Counted from the first letter of the stretch, positions 25,990-35,109 are shown. The stretch is 64,000 nucleotides of DNA from Allobosea sp. (GCF_017308075.1 NZ_JAFKFX010000023.1:248001-312000); one strand, 5' to 3'. The notes: generated from the sequence alone by a model not told the origin. Translations and numbers: made by a program.

Positions 25990-27045
25990 ATGACGCCCCT
26001 GTTTCGCAGCTTCCTGAAGGACACCCGCGGCTCGACCGCGCTGATCTTCGGGCTCGGCCTGCCGGCACTGATGCTCGCTGTCGGCGGCGGCATCGACCTG
26101 ACCCGCGCCGCCGCCCAGCGGCAGCGCATCGCCAGCGCAGTCGAACTCGGCTGCCAGCAGTCGACGCACGAGATCAAGTACCGGCAGAGCCAGGCTAACG
26201 CCGATCCGAACGCGAATTACGCCCCCGTCGTGACCGATATCACGAACAGCAAGGTGACGGGCAGCGGGCTGTCCGGTGTGACGGTCAACGCCAGCATCGC
26301 CAACAATATCATCACCATCCGGGCCTCGGGCAACAGCGCCAACGTTTTCGGTGGCGTGCTCGGCTTCGAGAACGTACCGCTCGGGGTCGTCCGCAATTGC
26401 AACTTGCTGCCGGTGTCCACGACGACGCCGGGCACGGTGCTTTTGATGGAGTCCTTCGAGACCAACCACAATGTCGCGTCGAACAGCTGGACGGTCCTGA
26501 ACAACTGGAATGGATGGTCGACGCAGGCCGGCAAGGGCGGCATCGAGATCAACGGTATCCCGCAGCTCTCCGGCAACGAGATCCGTTTCGGCAATTTCTT
26601 CGCCGAGCTCGACTCGCATTGCTATACCTCGAACTGCCGGACCAATTCGTCGATGTGGCGGGAGATAACCCTCCCGGCCAATGGCGATTACGAGCTGCGC
26701 TATTGGTACATTTCGCGCGTTCGCAATCCAGCCTATGCCGGCAAGGTTTACTGCGCCTACAAGGACTCATCGACTGCGGTCTGGAATGCGCTCAATAATG
26801 CGACCTGGGAGGGGCAGACCAACCGGATCGAGGTCTTCTTCGCGAAGTCGAGTGGCTTTTCCTCGGCGGCCTCGAACGCCGTCGACACCTGCGTCCACAC
26901 TGACCAGTGGACCGAGCGGAAGATCACCTTCCGGAACCTCAAGGCCGGCGACAAGTACAGGCTGCAGTTCCAGGCAGCCGGGCGTGAGGATACCTATGGC
27001 GGGCTGATCGACTACATCCGCTTCTGCACCAAGACCTGTCCGTGA
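25990..27045 (+). CDS. TadG-like pseudopilin with extra C-terminal beta-rich domain
   Basis: 351 residues. Residues 1-~75 are the TadE/TadG-type start: DTRGSTALIFGLGLPALMLAVGGGIDLTRAAAQRQRI with one transmembrane helix. A Thr/Asn-rich stretch follows, then from about residue 150 a separate domain starting LLMESFETNHN, rich in Trp, Asn and aromatic residues with eight Cys and ending YGGLIDYIRFCTKTCP, reminiscent of galactose-binding-like beta-sandwiches. TadG usually carries a von Willebrand A domain, which I do not see. It could be a minor or tip pilin with a binding domain. It is 4 bp before the next TadE-like gene. Confidence 0.8.
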   Translation: MTPLFRSFLKDTRGSTALIFGLGLPALMLAVGGGIDLTRAAAQRQRIASAVELGCQQSTHEIKYRQSQANADPNANYAPVVTDITNSKVTGSGLSGVTVNASIANNIITIRASGNSANVFGGVLGFENVPLGVVRNCNLLPVSTTTPGTVLLMESFETNHNVASNSWTVLNNWNGWSTQAGKGGIEINGIPQLSGNEIRFGNFFAELDSHCYTSNCRTNSSMWREITLPANGDYELRYWYISRVRNPAYAGKVYCAYKDSSTAVWNALNNATWEGQTNRIEVFFAKSSGFSSAASNAVDTCVHTDQWTERKITFRNLKAGDKYRLQFQAAGREDTYGGLIDYIRFCTKTCP

Positions 27046-27058
27046 CGGAGTGGCGACG

Positions 27059-27553
27059 GTGAGGCGTTATCCCCGATCGATCACTCTAGCGGGCCTCATG
27101 CTGCGGCTGGGGAGCCGGCTGCGCGCCTTCGCCGGCGATGAACGCGGCGCTGCCGCGGTCGAGTTCGCCTTTGTCGGTGTGGTCTTCATCACCGTGCTGT
27201 TGGCTGTGCTGCAGTTCGCTCTGGTTTTCCTGACGCAGATGAACCTGCATGATGCGGTTTCCGATGCCGCCACCGGCAACAACGCCCAGACCCTGGCCGG
27301 CAACCGCTCGGCCGTCGTCACCCAGATCTGCGGGCGGCTCGTGATCGCGGACAACTGCGTCGCGAACATCCGCCTCGAGACGCAGCCTCTGTCGGCTTAT
27401 GGCGGCACTTCTCAGCCGATCGGCGCAACCTTCTCTGCCGCGACTGCGGGAACCCCGATGCTGATCCGCGCGCGCGTGCCCGTCGTGACGTTCGTGCCCG
27501 GGCTGCCCGATCTCAGCGTGTCGGGGTCCGCACTCTATGCGAGGGCGTCGTGA
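27059..27553 (+). CDS. TadE-like pseudopilin
   Basis: 164 residues. N-terminal GDERGAAAVEFAFVGVVFIT is the TadE prepilin-like motif with its transmembrane helix (residues about 26-57), then a small extracytoplasmic domain. Start chosen as GTG at 27059 because GGAG stands 8 bp upstream; a GTG at 27050 or the ATG at 27098 are alternatives. Minor tad pilins of this type are needed for Flp pilus assembly. Confidence 0.85.
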   Translation: MRRYPRSITLAGLMLRLGSRLRAFAGDERGAAAVEFAFVGVVFITVLLAVLQFALVFLTQMNLHDAVSDAATGNNAQTLAGNRSAVVTQICGRLVIADNCVANIRLETQPLSAYGGTSQPIGATFSAATAGTPMLIRARVPVVTFVPGLPDLSVSGSALYARAS

Positions 27554-28083
27554 TGAGTGCGGCGAGAACGTGCTGGCGCAGCCCGCGCCGCATGCTGCGG
27601 GACGAACGCGGCATGGCCGCCGTCGAGTTCGGCCTGATCAGCACCCTGTTGTTCACCATGATGGCCGCGGCCGTCGACCTGTCGCAGGCCTTAACCATCC
27701 AACGCGACATCACGCGCTTCACTGCTGAAGCGGCGCTGGTGCTGGCCTCGCAGGACAACGAGAACCTCGCCGCCCTGACCGGCCAGCAGATCAATGCCAA
27801 GATCGCCAATGTCCTGCCCGGCAAGACCGGCATCGAGGTGGGCTCGACGACGATCGTCCGCAAGGACAACACGATCCTGGTCGGCATCGGCACGATGACC
27901 TATCTGCCGCCCGAAGCGAATGCCTCGGCATTGGCGACGCTCCAGAACGGTGACCATGGTGTCGTCGTCCGTGCGTCCTATCGGCACGAGCCCATCATCC
28001 TCGGCTTCGCCGAGACCTTCGGACTGCGCACGCGGACCTTCACCGCTGCCACGGTGGCGCTCAGGATGCGCCAGGACTACTAG
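27553..28083 (+). CDS. TadE-like pseudopilin
   Basis: 176 residues. The ATG overlaps the preceding stop by one base (TGATG), so it is translationally coupled. RDERGMAAVEFGLISTLLFT is the TadE-type motif and helix, followed by an extracytoplasmic domain with TIQRDITRFTAEAALVLASQ. With the two preceding genes this is a three-member minor pilin operon. Confidence 0.87.
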   Translation: MSAARTCWRSPRRMLRDERGMAAVEFGLISTLLFTMMAAAVDLSQALTIQRDITRFTAEAALVLASQDNENLAALTGQQINAKIANVLPGKTGIEVGSTTIVRKDNTILVGIGTMTYLPPEANASALATLQNGDHGVVVRASYRHEPIILGFAETFGLRTRTFTAATVALRMRQDY

Positions 28084-28161
28084 AGCGTCTTCGAGCGCAC
28101 TGGCATCGCGCCACTCGGGAATGCTTGCGATCGTCGAGGCGCTTGTCCGCGCGCGCCAAGC

Positions 28162-29043
28162 CTACTCGGCCGCGGTCTTGAAGCTCTGCAGATTGTCGAG
28201 GCTCTGAATGATGTGCTCGGCGAGCGCGTTCGAGAGGATCGACGGGTCGTGCCGGGTCCGCAGCAGGCCGATCTTGCAGGAGGGCAGGCTGGCATAGCCT
28301 TCCGAGGCGCCGAGGATGCGCATGCCGGGCCTGACGGCGCTCTCCGGCAGCACCGAGACGGCGAGCCCCGCGACCACCGCCGCGCCGACCGCGGTCGAGT
28401 TCCAGCTGGCATAGAGCACGCGGAAGCGCCGTCCCTTGTTCTCCAACGCTTCGACCGCCGCCTGCCGCCAATTGCAGGTCGGACGCCCCAGGGCCAAGGG
28501 CAGGGGGTCCTCCTCATGCACGCAATGGCGGGCCGAGGTCACCCAGAGCAGCGGCTCGATGCGGATGATCTCGCCCTGGCCGCGTCCCTCGACATGGGTG
28601 ATGATCGCAAGGTCGATGTCGCCGGTCGCGATCCGCTCGGCCAACATCGGCGTCGGCTCGCAGACGACGGTGACTTCGGTGCGCGGGTTCGAGCGGGCGA
28701 AGCGGGCCAGGATCTCCGGCAGGTAGCGGTCGGCATAATCGTCGGGCACGCCGAGCCTGATCCGGCCCTTGAGATCGGCCTCGGTGAAGCTGGCGACGCA
28801 TTCCAGGTTCAGCCGCACGATCCGGCGGGCATAGTCGAGCAGGCGCTCGCCATCCTCGGTCAGCTTGGCATGGCGCCCGTCACGGCCGAAGAGCGGGCGT
28901 CCGACGCGTTCCTCGAGCCGCTTCATCTGCATCGAGACCGCCGATTGCGTCTTGAAGACGATCTCGGCCGCGCGGGTGAAGGAACCAGTGTCGGCGATGG
29001 CGACGAAGGTCTTGAGCTGGTCGGCGTCGAGCACATGGGCCAT
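28162..29043 (-). CDS. LysR family transcriptional regulator (LrhA/VtlR/LsrB-like)
   Basis: 293 residues from the ATG opening AHVLDADQLK. The HTH is LKTFVAIADTGSFTRAAEIVFKTQ, SAVSMQMKRLEERVGRPLFGR (residues about 9-55), then a periplasmic-binding-like effector domain with RIRLGVPDDYADRYLPEIL. Close relatives in Brucella, Agrobacterium and Sinorhizobium (VtlR/LsrB) switch on small DUF1127 proteins and AbcR sRNAs. A DUF1127 gene starts 170 bp away in the opposite direction, so that circuit is plausible here. The inverted repeat at 29081-29107 is a candidate binding site. Confidence 0.92.
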   Translation of the reverse strand: MAHVLDADQLKTFVAIADTGSFTRAAEIVFKTQSAVSMQMKRLEERVGRPLFGRDGRHAKLTEDGERLLDYARRIVRLNLECVASFTEADLKGRIRLGVPDDYADRYLPEILARFARSNPRTEVTVVCEPTPMLAERIATGDIDLAIITHVEGRGQGEIIRIEPLLWVTSARHCVHEEDPLPLALGRPTCNWRQAAVEALENKGRRFRVLYASWNSTAVGAAVVAGLAVSVLPESAVRPGMRILGASEGYASLPSCKIGLLRTRHDPSILSNALAEHIIQSLDNLQSFKTAAE

Positions 29044-29080
29044 GCCGGCATCCCCCCGGAGGAATATCAAAATTAATTGT

Positions 29081-29107
29081 GCCAAACATCATAATCATTC
29101 GTTTGGC
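29081..29107. promoter_or_regulatory. Candidate LysR-type binding site
   Basis: Perfect inverted repeat GCCAAAC ... GTTTGGC with a 13-bp AT-rich spacer, 38 bp upstream of the lysR start and about 105 bp upstream of the DUF1127 start. It lies in the only AT-rich part of this divergent gap, as expected for a LysR regulator acting on itself and its neighbour. Confidence 0.5.
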
Positions 29108-29212
29108 TGATGGCCAGCGGGGACTTACCTTTGGGTCATTCTCCGGCTCCTGTCATGGCGCGTCCAGCCGGTCCCGATGATCCGATCCGCCGATCAACCC
29201 TAGGAGGCCGTC

Positions 29213-29569
29213 ATGCTGATCATGACCTATGCCGCGAAGTCCCTGTCTGCCCTTGGCGGCAGCGTGACGCGTGCAGCCATCCGGACGGTCACTGGCGTCA
29301 AAAAACTGATCCGCGCCTGGGTCCACCGCCGCGAGGTCATGCAGCTCGGCGAACTCGACGAGCGCGGCCTCAAGGATATCGGTCTCGTTCGCTCCGATGT
29401 CGAAGGCGCGCTCGCGACCTCCTGGCTGCGCGACCCCTCTGTCGTTCTCTCCGCCCGCTCCGCACAGCAGCAATCGGCCGCTGCGCGCCGGCGAGAAGTC
29501 GGGCTTCGACAGGCCGTAACCCAGCCGGCGCGGGCAGCGCGGGCCATCGAGATCGCGTGCAACGCCTGA
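29213..29569 (+). CDS. DUF1127 domain protein
   Basis: 118 residues. The C-terminal half of the DUF1127 pattern is clear: WVHRREVMQLGELDERGLKDIGLVRSDVEGAL (residues about 36-67). It is longer than the ~50-residue forms because of an extra basic C-terminal tail. AGGAGG precedes the ATG. Small DUF1127 proteins in Agrobacterium and Brucella act in phosphate and metabolite regulation and are VtlR targets. A canonical terminator follows the stop. Confidence 0.88.
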   Translation: MLIMTYAAKSLSALGGSVTRAAIRTVTGVKKLIRAWVHRREVMQLGELDERGLKDIGLVRSDVEGALATSWLRDPSVVLSARSAQQQSAAARRREVGLRQAVTQPARAARAIEIACNA

Positions 29570-29593
29570 CCCCTTGGCGTGACGCGTTCCTGC

Positions 29594-29623
29594 GGGCGGT
29601 AGCTTCGGCTACCGCCCTTTTTT
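29594..29623 (+). terminator. Rho-independent terminator after DUF1127 gene
   Basis: 10-bp GC-rich arms GGGCGGTAGC and GCTACCGCCC around a TTCG tetraloop, followed by a run of six T. This is the clearest intrinsic terminator in the window, 25 bp after the DUF1127 stop. Confidence 0.92.
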
Positions 29624-29676
29624 ATGGGCGATGTCCGGAGCCGCGGCCGGTATCGACACGCCGGCATCTGCCAATG

Positions 29677-30576
29677 TCAGGCGCGGCGCTGCCCACCGCC
29701 CAGCATCGCATCGAAGATCGACTTCAGCGCGTCCTGGTGGCTGTCCTGCACCTTGCGGCCATGCTCGAACATCTGGTTGAGCGCATCGAGGCCGATAGAG
29801 CCCGGTCCCGTCTCGCCGGAGGGCGCCGGCTGCTCGGGCTCCGGCTCCGGTTCCGGCTGGCGCCGCTGCGGTGCGGGCTTGGCCCCCTCCTGCGACGGCT
29901 GGCCGCCGCCGAACATGCCGGTCAGAATCTGGCCGAAGATATTGCCCATATCGGCCGGGTTGCCGGGCATCGGCGCGCCGCCGAACGTGCCGCCGCCTTG
30001 CGCCTGCCCGGCCGCCGGCGTCTGACCGCCGAACAGGCCGCCGAGAATCGCTTCGAGCGGGTTGCCGGGGCTGGCCTGCATGCCCGGCTTCGGCTGGCTC
30101 GGCGCCTGCCCGCGCATCATCTCGGCGAACTGGCCGAGAATGCCGCCGAGCCCCTGATTGCCGGCCGATCTGGACAGCCCGCCCATCACCATCGCGGCGA
30201 TCACCGGCAGCATCTGCTTCAGAATCGCCTGGCCGACGCCGCTGGTCGCGGCCGCCTGGGCGGTGATGGCATTGCTGACCTCCTTGGAGCCGAAGAGCTG
30301 GCTCAGCACATCATTGCCCATCGGCGCCGCGGAATCGGGAATGCCGTCGCCATCGGTATCGTACATCTGGCCGAAGGGCGTCGCCGTCATCATCTGCGCG
30401 AGATTGCCGAAGGCGTAGGGGTTCTGCGTCTGGCGCTGCAGCCCCATCGAGAAGGCCGGCAGCAAGGCGTCGAGCGCGGCCTGGGTCTGTTGCTGGGAGA
30501 GGCCGTATTGCCGCGCCAGGTTCTGCATGGCCTGGCCGTTCTGAGCCGACTGCATCATCTCGAACAGGTTCATCAT
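29677..30576 (-). CDS. DUF937 domain protein with a calcium-loop-like motif
   Basis: 299 residues. N-terminal NLFEMMQSAQNGQAMQNLAR, LSQQQTQAALDALLPAFSMG is the DUF937 pattern. A D-T-D-G-D-G-I-P-D stretch (residues 73-81) resembles an EF-hand or thrombospondin type 3 calcium loop. A second hydrophobic helical block (ILKQMLPVIAAMVMGGLS) and Gly/Gln/Pro-rich linkers with a PEPEPEPE tract follow. AGGGAG precedes the ATG. Function unknown; DUF937 proteins are related to YidB-like small helical proteins. Confidence 0.85.
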   Translation of the reverse strand: MMNLFEMMQSAQNGQAMQNLARQYGLSQQQTQAALDALLPAFSMGLQRQTQNPYAFGNLAQMMTATPFGQMYDTDGDGIPDSAAPMGNDVLSQLFGSKEVSNAITAQAAATSGVGQAILKQMLPVIAAMVMGGLSRSAGNQGLGGILGQFAEMMRGQAPSQPKPGMQASPGNPLEAILGGLFGGQTPAAGQAQGGGTFGGAPMPGNPADMGNIFGQILTGMFGGGQPSQEGAKPAPQRRQPEPEPEPEQPAPSGETGPGSIGLDALNQMFEHGRKVQDSHQDALKSIFDAMLGGGQRRA

Positions 30577-30620
30577 GGCATGCTCCCTTGCGGGTTCGGT
30601 CCCGCCACCGGCGCGCTTTC

Positions 30621-30662
30621 CGTTCGACCGGGATCGGTCGAACCGTCGGAGTTCGCGCCAGC
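30621..30662. repeat. Intergenic palindrome, family F, copy 1
   Basis: Perfect 9-bp arms GTTCGACCG and CGGTCGAAC around GGAT, followed by GGAGTTCGCGCCAG. Shares the frame CCGTTCGrCCGGG...CGAAC...TTCGCGC with the copy at 42221-42262. Located between the DUF937 and MATE genes, just upstream of DUF937. Confidence 0.6.
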
Positions 30663-30692
30663 CATTGCCCGGACGATATCAGCCGGGTGGCA

Positions 30693-32060
30693 TCAGGCAA
30701 GCGAGGCCGTCTGTGCCGCCGCCCGCCGCTCCAGCTTGCCGATCGCGCGATAGGCGAAGACCAGCGCCAGCACGCCGAACAGCACCGCACCGAGCGCGAC
30801 CCCGGCGAGTGCGCCCTTCGGCCCGGCATAGTGTGCGCCGATGAACGCCATCGGCACGGTGCCGAGCGTTGCCCGGCCCCAGCTGAACACCGTCGAATAG
30901 AGCGGCATGCCGAGATTGTTGAAGGCGGCGTTGGCGACGAAGAGCGCGCCGACGAAGAGCCACATCGGGCCGGAGATCAGGCAGAAGAACACGACGATCT
31001 CCGCCGTCTCGCCGCTCGCATCGAACAGGGTGGTGAGCGGATGGCGCAGCAGCACCAGCATCAGCCAGGCGAGGGCGACGCAGCCGGCGGCGAAGCAGAC
31101 CGAGTCGGTCAGTGCCCGGCGCATCCGGTCGAAGCGCAGCGCCCCCCAGTTCTGGCCGAGGATCGGCCCGATCGCCCCGGACAGAGCGAACAAGGCACCG
31201 AACGCCACCGGCACGAGCCGGTCGATGATCGCTGTGGCGGCGATCGCCTGGTCGCCGAAGCGGGCGATGATGCTGGCGAAGAAGGCGTTGGCGATCGGGG
31301 CCGAGAGATTGGTCAGGATCGCCGGCGCGGCGATCGACAGGGAGCGGCCGATATCGGCGCGCACCGCGGCAAGCGTCGGGCGCGCCACGATGCCGTGGAC
31401 CTTGACCGCGCCATGATAGCCGACCGCGACCAGGACCAGCCGCGAGATCACTGTCGCCATGGCGGCGCCGTCCGGTCCGAGCCCGAGACCGAAGATCAGC
31501 AGCGGATCGAGTCCGGCGATGACGATGCCGCCGGAAAGCGTGACATACATCGCCCGCCTGGCGTCGCCGACGGCACGCAATATGCCGGAAAAGCCCATGC
31601 CGAGCGCCATCAGCACGTTCGCCGGCAAGGTGATCCACAGGAAGGAGTGGGCGACGGCATAGGCCTCGCCCTGCGCGCCGAGCCGTGTCAGCAGCCAGGG
31701 CAGCAGCGGCATGATCAGGCCGCTCAGCGCAAAAGCCGCGGCGCCCATCAGGGCGAGCGATGACGCCGCCAGCCGGCGTGCGCCGGCGCGGTCCCCGGCG
31801 CCGAGAGCACGCGCCGTCAGGGCGGTCACCGCGATCATCAGCCCGACATTGAAGGAGACGACGAGGTAGAGGACGATGGTGGCGTAGCCGACGCCGGCCG
31901 TCGCCGCCGGCCGGCCCAGCCGCGAGACATAGAGCAGCGACAACAGGTCGACGACGAACACCGCCATCAGGCCGACGGAGGCGGTCGCGGTCATCACCGC
32001 GACATGGCGCAGGGTCGAGCCGGTGACGAAGACGGCAGGGCTTTGGCTGGGTGCGTTCAC
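30693..32060 (-). CDS. MATE family efflux transporter
   Basis: 455 residues, about twelve membrane helices in two halves. Typical MATE features include PAILTNLSAPIANAF at the start of the second half and ALSGAIGPILGQNWGA (residues about 297-312). It exports cationic drugs or metabolites in exchange for Na+ or H+. The start is GTG overlapping the antiporter stop (GTGA), so the two transporter genes form an operon with the antiporter first. Confidence 0.92.
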   Translation of the reverse strand: MNAPSQSPAVFVTGSTLRHVAVMTATASVGLMAVFVVDLLSLLYVSRLGRPAATAGVGYATIVLYLVVSFNVGLMIAVTALTARALGAGDRAGARRLAASSLALMGAAAFALSGLIMPLLPWLLTRLGAQGEAYAVAHSFLWITLPANVLMALGMGFSGILRAVGDARRAMYVTLSGGIVIAGLDPLLIFGLGLGPDGAAMATVISRLVLVAVGYHGAVKVHGIVARPTLAAVRADIGRSLSIAAPAILTNLSAPIANAFFASIIARFGDQAIAATAIIDRLVPVAFGALFALSGAIGPILGQNWGALRFDRMRRALTDSVCFAAGCVALAWLMLVLLRHPLTTLFDASGETAEIVVFFCLISGPMWLFVGALFVANAAFNNLGMPLYSTVFSWGRATLGTVPMAFIGAHYAGPKGALAGVALGAVLFGVLALVFAYRAIGKLERRAAAQTASLA

Positions 32061-33919
32061 TCGGCGGGCTCTCCCACACCCCCGACCGCGACTTCGGCGC
32101 CGCCATCCTCGATGACCTCGCGGGTCTCCTCGGAGAGCGCCTTCGGCTTGGCCTTGGGCTTGACCAGCGGCTCGGGCGAGACGCGCGGCACCTTGTGCAG
32201 CCCGGCGGCGATGCCCTCGCTGAACTGGATCTCCATGCGCTGGGCGTCGCGTTCGCGCACATTCTCGATGATCAGGCTCGCCTCCTCATAGTCGAGCCCG
32301 AGGCCCTCCAGGGTCACGCGGCTGAAGCCGAGCGCCGATTCGAAGGTCTCGCGCATCAGATAGTCGACATCGGCGCGCATCAGGTCGATGGCGTGGACGC
32401 GGTCGAAGGCGCGGGCATGCAGGCGTACCGTCGGGAATTCCGCCTTGGCCATCTCGACGATCCGCAGCGCCGCCTCGCGGTCGTCGATGCAGATGCAGAC
32501 GATCTTGGCCTTGCCCGCTCCGGCGGCGCGCAGCACGTCGAGCCGCGTGCCGTCGCCGTAATAGATCTTGAAGCCGAACTTGGCGGCGGAGCGGATGCGC
32601 TCGACATCGGCATCGATGACGGTGACGTCGATGTGCTGCAGCAGCAGCGCCTGCGTCACCACCTGGCCGAAGCGGCCGAAGCCGATCACCAGCACGGAAG
32701 GCGCGGTGCCGCTGAAATCCTCCTCGATCGTCTCCGGCGGTGCCGCGCGCGCCAGCAGCCAGGCGTCGATCAGCTTGGCGAGGATCGGGCCGATCAGCAT
32801 GCTGAGCGCGGCGAGCGCGGTCGCGATTGCGCCGTGATGCGGGCTCAGCAGGCCGAGCGAGGCGGCCATCGGCAGCAGCACGAAGGCGAATTCGCCGGCC
32901 GGTGACAACAGGGCGCCGGCCCGGATCGCCTCGCTCCAGGTCGAGCAGGAGGCGCGCAGGATCGCGGCGGCGGCGGCGATCTTGAACAGCACCAGCGCCG
33001 GTGCGGCGAGCGCCAGCAGCAGCGCATTGTCGAGCACCAGCTTGAGGTCGATCGACATGCCGACCGCCATGAAGAACAGGCCGAGCAGCACGCCGCGGAA
33101 CGGCTCGATATCGGCTTCCAGCTCATGGCGGAAATGCGAATCCGCCAGCAGCACGCCGGCGAGGAAGGCGCCCATCGCCATCGACAGGCCGACATTCTCC
33201 ATCACCAGTGCCGCGCCGAGCACGACGAGCAGGGCGGCCGCGGTCATCACCTCGCGGGCGCCGGACTTCGCCAGCAGCCGGAAGAACGGGTTCAGCGCAT
33301 AGCGGCCGGCGAAGACGAGCGCCGCGACCGCGAGCAGCGCCAGGCCGAGCCCGGCCAGCGCCTGCATCGCGCTCTGGTCATTGGCAGCGCCGGTCGTTGC
33401 CAGGAGCGGCAGCATGGCGAGGATGGGCGCGATCGCGATGTCCTGAAAGAGCAGGACGGAGAAACAGCGCCGGCCATAGGGCTCGGCGCCGTCGCCACGC
33501 TCCTCGAGCAGTTGCAGGGCGATCGAGGTGGCGGAGAGGGCGAGCGCCAGACCGACCGCGACCGCGCCGCCGGGGCTGAGCCCGAGCCACCAGGCGATGG
33601 CGCCGATCACGCCCGCGCTGAGCACCATCTGGGCGAGGCCGGTGCCTAAGATGTCTCGCCGCATCGAATAGAGCCGCGCGGGCTGCAATTCGAGCCCGAC
33701 CAGGAAAAGCAGCAAGACGACGCCGATCTCGGCGGTGCTGCGGATCGCATCCGCATCCTTGATCACGGCCAGCAGCGAGGGGCCGATGGCGATGCCGGCG
33801 GCGAGATAGCCGAGCACGGCTGAAAGCCCGAAGCGCCGGAACAGCGGCACGGCGACCACCGCCCCGGCACAGAAGGTCAGGATCGGCGGCAGATAGCTGA
33901 CATGCGAGGCATCGGCCAT
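32057..33919 (-). CDS. CPA2 cation:proton antiporter (KefB/KefC-like)
   Basis: 620 residues. About twelve membrane helices (residues 1-~390), then a Rossmann-type TrkA-N domain starting VLVIGFGRFGQVVTQALL (about 415-432) with VIDADVERI, and a short C-terminal tail. This layout is that of KefB/KefC-type K+/H+ antiporters gated by nucleotide or glutathione adducts. It heads an operon with the MATE gene. The ion and gating ligand are inferred. Confidence 0.92.
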   Translation of the reverse strand: MADASHVSYLPPILTFCAGAVVAVPLFRRFGLSAVLGYLAAGIAIGPSLLAVIKDADAIRSTAEIGVVLLLFLVGLELQPARLYSMRRDILGTGLAQMVLSAGVIGAIAWWLGLSPGGAVAVGLALALSATSIALQLLEERGDGAEPYGRRCFSVLLFQDIAIAPILAMLPLLATTGAANDQSAMQALAGLGLALLAVAALVFAGRYALNPFFRLLAKSGAREVMTAAALLVVLGAALVMENVGLSMAMGAFLAGVLLADSHFRHELEADIEPFRGVLLGLFFMAVGMSIDLKLVLDNALLLALAAPALVLFKIAAAAAILRASCSTWSEAIRAGALLSPAGEFAFVLLPMAASLGLLSPHHGAIATALAALSMLIGPILAKLIDAWLLARAAPPETIEEDFSGTAPSVLVIGFGRFGQVVTQALLLQHIDVTVIDADVERIRSAAKFGFKIYYGDGTRLDVLRAAGAGKAKIVCICIDDREAALRIVEMAKAEFPTVRLHARAFDRVHAIDLMRADVDYLMRETFESALGFSRVTLEGLGLDYEEASLIIENVRERDAQRMEIQFSEGIAAGLHKVPRVSPEPLVKPKAKPKALSEETREVIEDGGAEVAVGGVGEPAE

Positions 33920-34110
33920 GAGGAATCCGTGCTGACGGGAGCGGCCTGGCGCGAGCGCGGGGTCGATCGGGGTTATCTAGGCGTTCTCCGGCGCGCCGGG
34001 GAGGGCGGCTGGCGCGGGGGGCTTCTGCGGCCTGCGGCGAGCCGCTTCCTTGACATCATTCGCGTGAGACCGAAAGAAGGCGCAGCCCTTACCGGAGCCT
34101 TCGAGACCTC

Positions 34111-35091
34111 GTGACCGCCGCGCCGAAACCGCCGCTCGATATCCTGCTCTGCGCCCCGCGCGGCTTCTGCGCCGGCGTGGTCAGGGCGATCGACGCCGTC
34201 GAGAAGGCGCTCACGCTGCATGGCGCGCCGGTCTATGTCCGCCACGAGATCGTGCACAACAAATACGTGGTCGAGTCGCTGAAGCGGAAGGGCGCGGTTT
34301 TCGTCGCCGAATTGTCCGAAGTTCCCGATGCCAGCCGGCCGGTGATATTCTCGGCCCATGGCGTGCCGAAATCCGTGCCGGCGGAGGCCCAGGCTCGCAA
34401 TTTCTTCGCCATCGACGCGACCTGCCCGTTGGTCACCAAGGTACATCGCGAGGCCGAGGTCCACCATAAGCGCGGGCGGCACATCCTGCTCGTCGGCCAT
34501 GCCGGCCATCCCGAGGTGATCGGCACCATGGGGCAATTGCCGCCGGGCGCCATCACGCTGATCGAGACGCTCGAGGACGTTGCCACCCTGTCCCCACCCG
34601 CGGGCAGGCCGCTGGCCTATGTCACGCAGACGACGCTCTCGGTTGACGATACCCGCGGCATCGTCGAGGCGCTGCAGACGCGTTTTCCCGCGCTGATCGC
34701 GCCGCACAAGGAAGACATCTGCTACGCCACCACCAACCGGCAGGAGGCGGTCAAGCGCGTCGCCCCGCTGGTCGACGGGCTGATCGTCGTCGGCTCGCCC
34801 AATTCCTCGAATTCGCAGCGCCTGCGCGAGGTCGCCGAGCGGGCCGGCTGCCCGGTTTCGCGCCTGGTGCTGCGCACCGACGAGATCGACTGGTCGCTGT
34901 TCGGCGATATCCGCCGGCTCGGGCTGACGGCCGGCGCCAGCGCGCCGGAAGTGCTGGTCGAGGAGATCATCGACGCCTTCGCCGAACGCTACGAGGTCAC
35001 TGTCGAGACCGTCTCGACCGCCGATGAGAGCGTCTTCTTCCCCCTGCCGCGCGAATTGCGCGGTGAGCCGGCTGCGTCCCCGGCCGAGTGA
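34111..35091 (+). CDS. ispH: 4-hydroxy-3-methylbut-2-enyl diphosphate reductase IspH
   Basis: 326 residues. Last step of the MEP isoprenoid pathway, giving IPP and DMAPP. The three 4Fe-4S cysteines are seen at C20 ([12 protein letters not shown]), C105 ([10 protein letters not shown]) and C204 ([10 protein letters not shown]). The start is GTG, with GGAG 14 bases upstream, rather far. It is followed by thrB after 18 bp and rnhA after a 4-bp overlap; this trio is conserved in Rhizobiales. Confidence 0.96.
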   Translation: MTAAPKPPLDILLCAPRGFCAGVVRAIDAVEKALTLHGAPVYVRHEIVHNKYVVESLKRKGAVFVAELSEVPDASRPVIFSAHGVPKSVPAEAQARNFFAIDATCPLVTKVHREAEVHHKRGRHILLVGHAGHPEVIGTMGQLPPGAITLIETLEDVATLSPPAGRPLAYVTQTTLSVDDTRGIVEALQTRFPALIAPHKEDICYATTNRQEAVKRVAPLVDGLIVVGSPNSSNSQRLREVAERAGCPVSRLVLRTDEIDWSLFGDIRRLGLTAGASAPEVLVEEIIDAFAERYEVTVETVSTADESVFFPLPRELRGEPAASPAE

Positions 35092-35109
35092 GCCCAGGAA
35101 TTCTCAAGC

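Noticed and set aside
28084-28161. Terminator after the pilin genes
   Set aside because: Only short imperfect complementarity is seen between the pilin operon and the convergent lysR gene, not enough to call.
30679-32262. 527-residue minus-strand frame
   Set aside because: Shadow frame of the MATE and antiporter genes, which have clear transporter sequence in the true frame.
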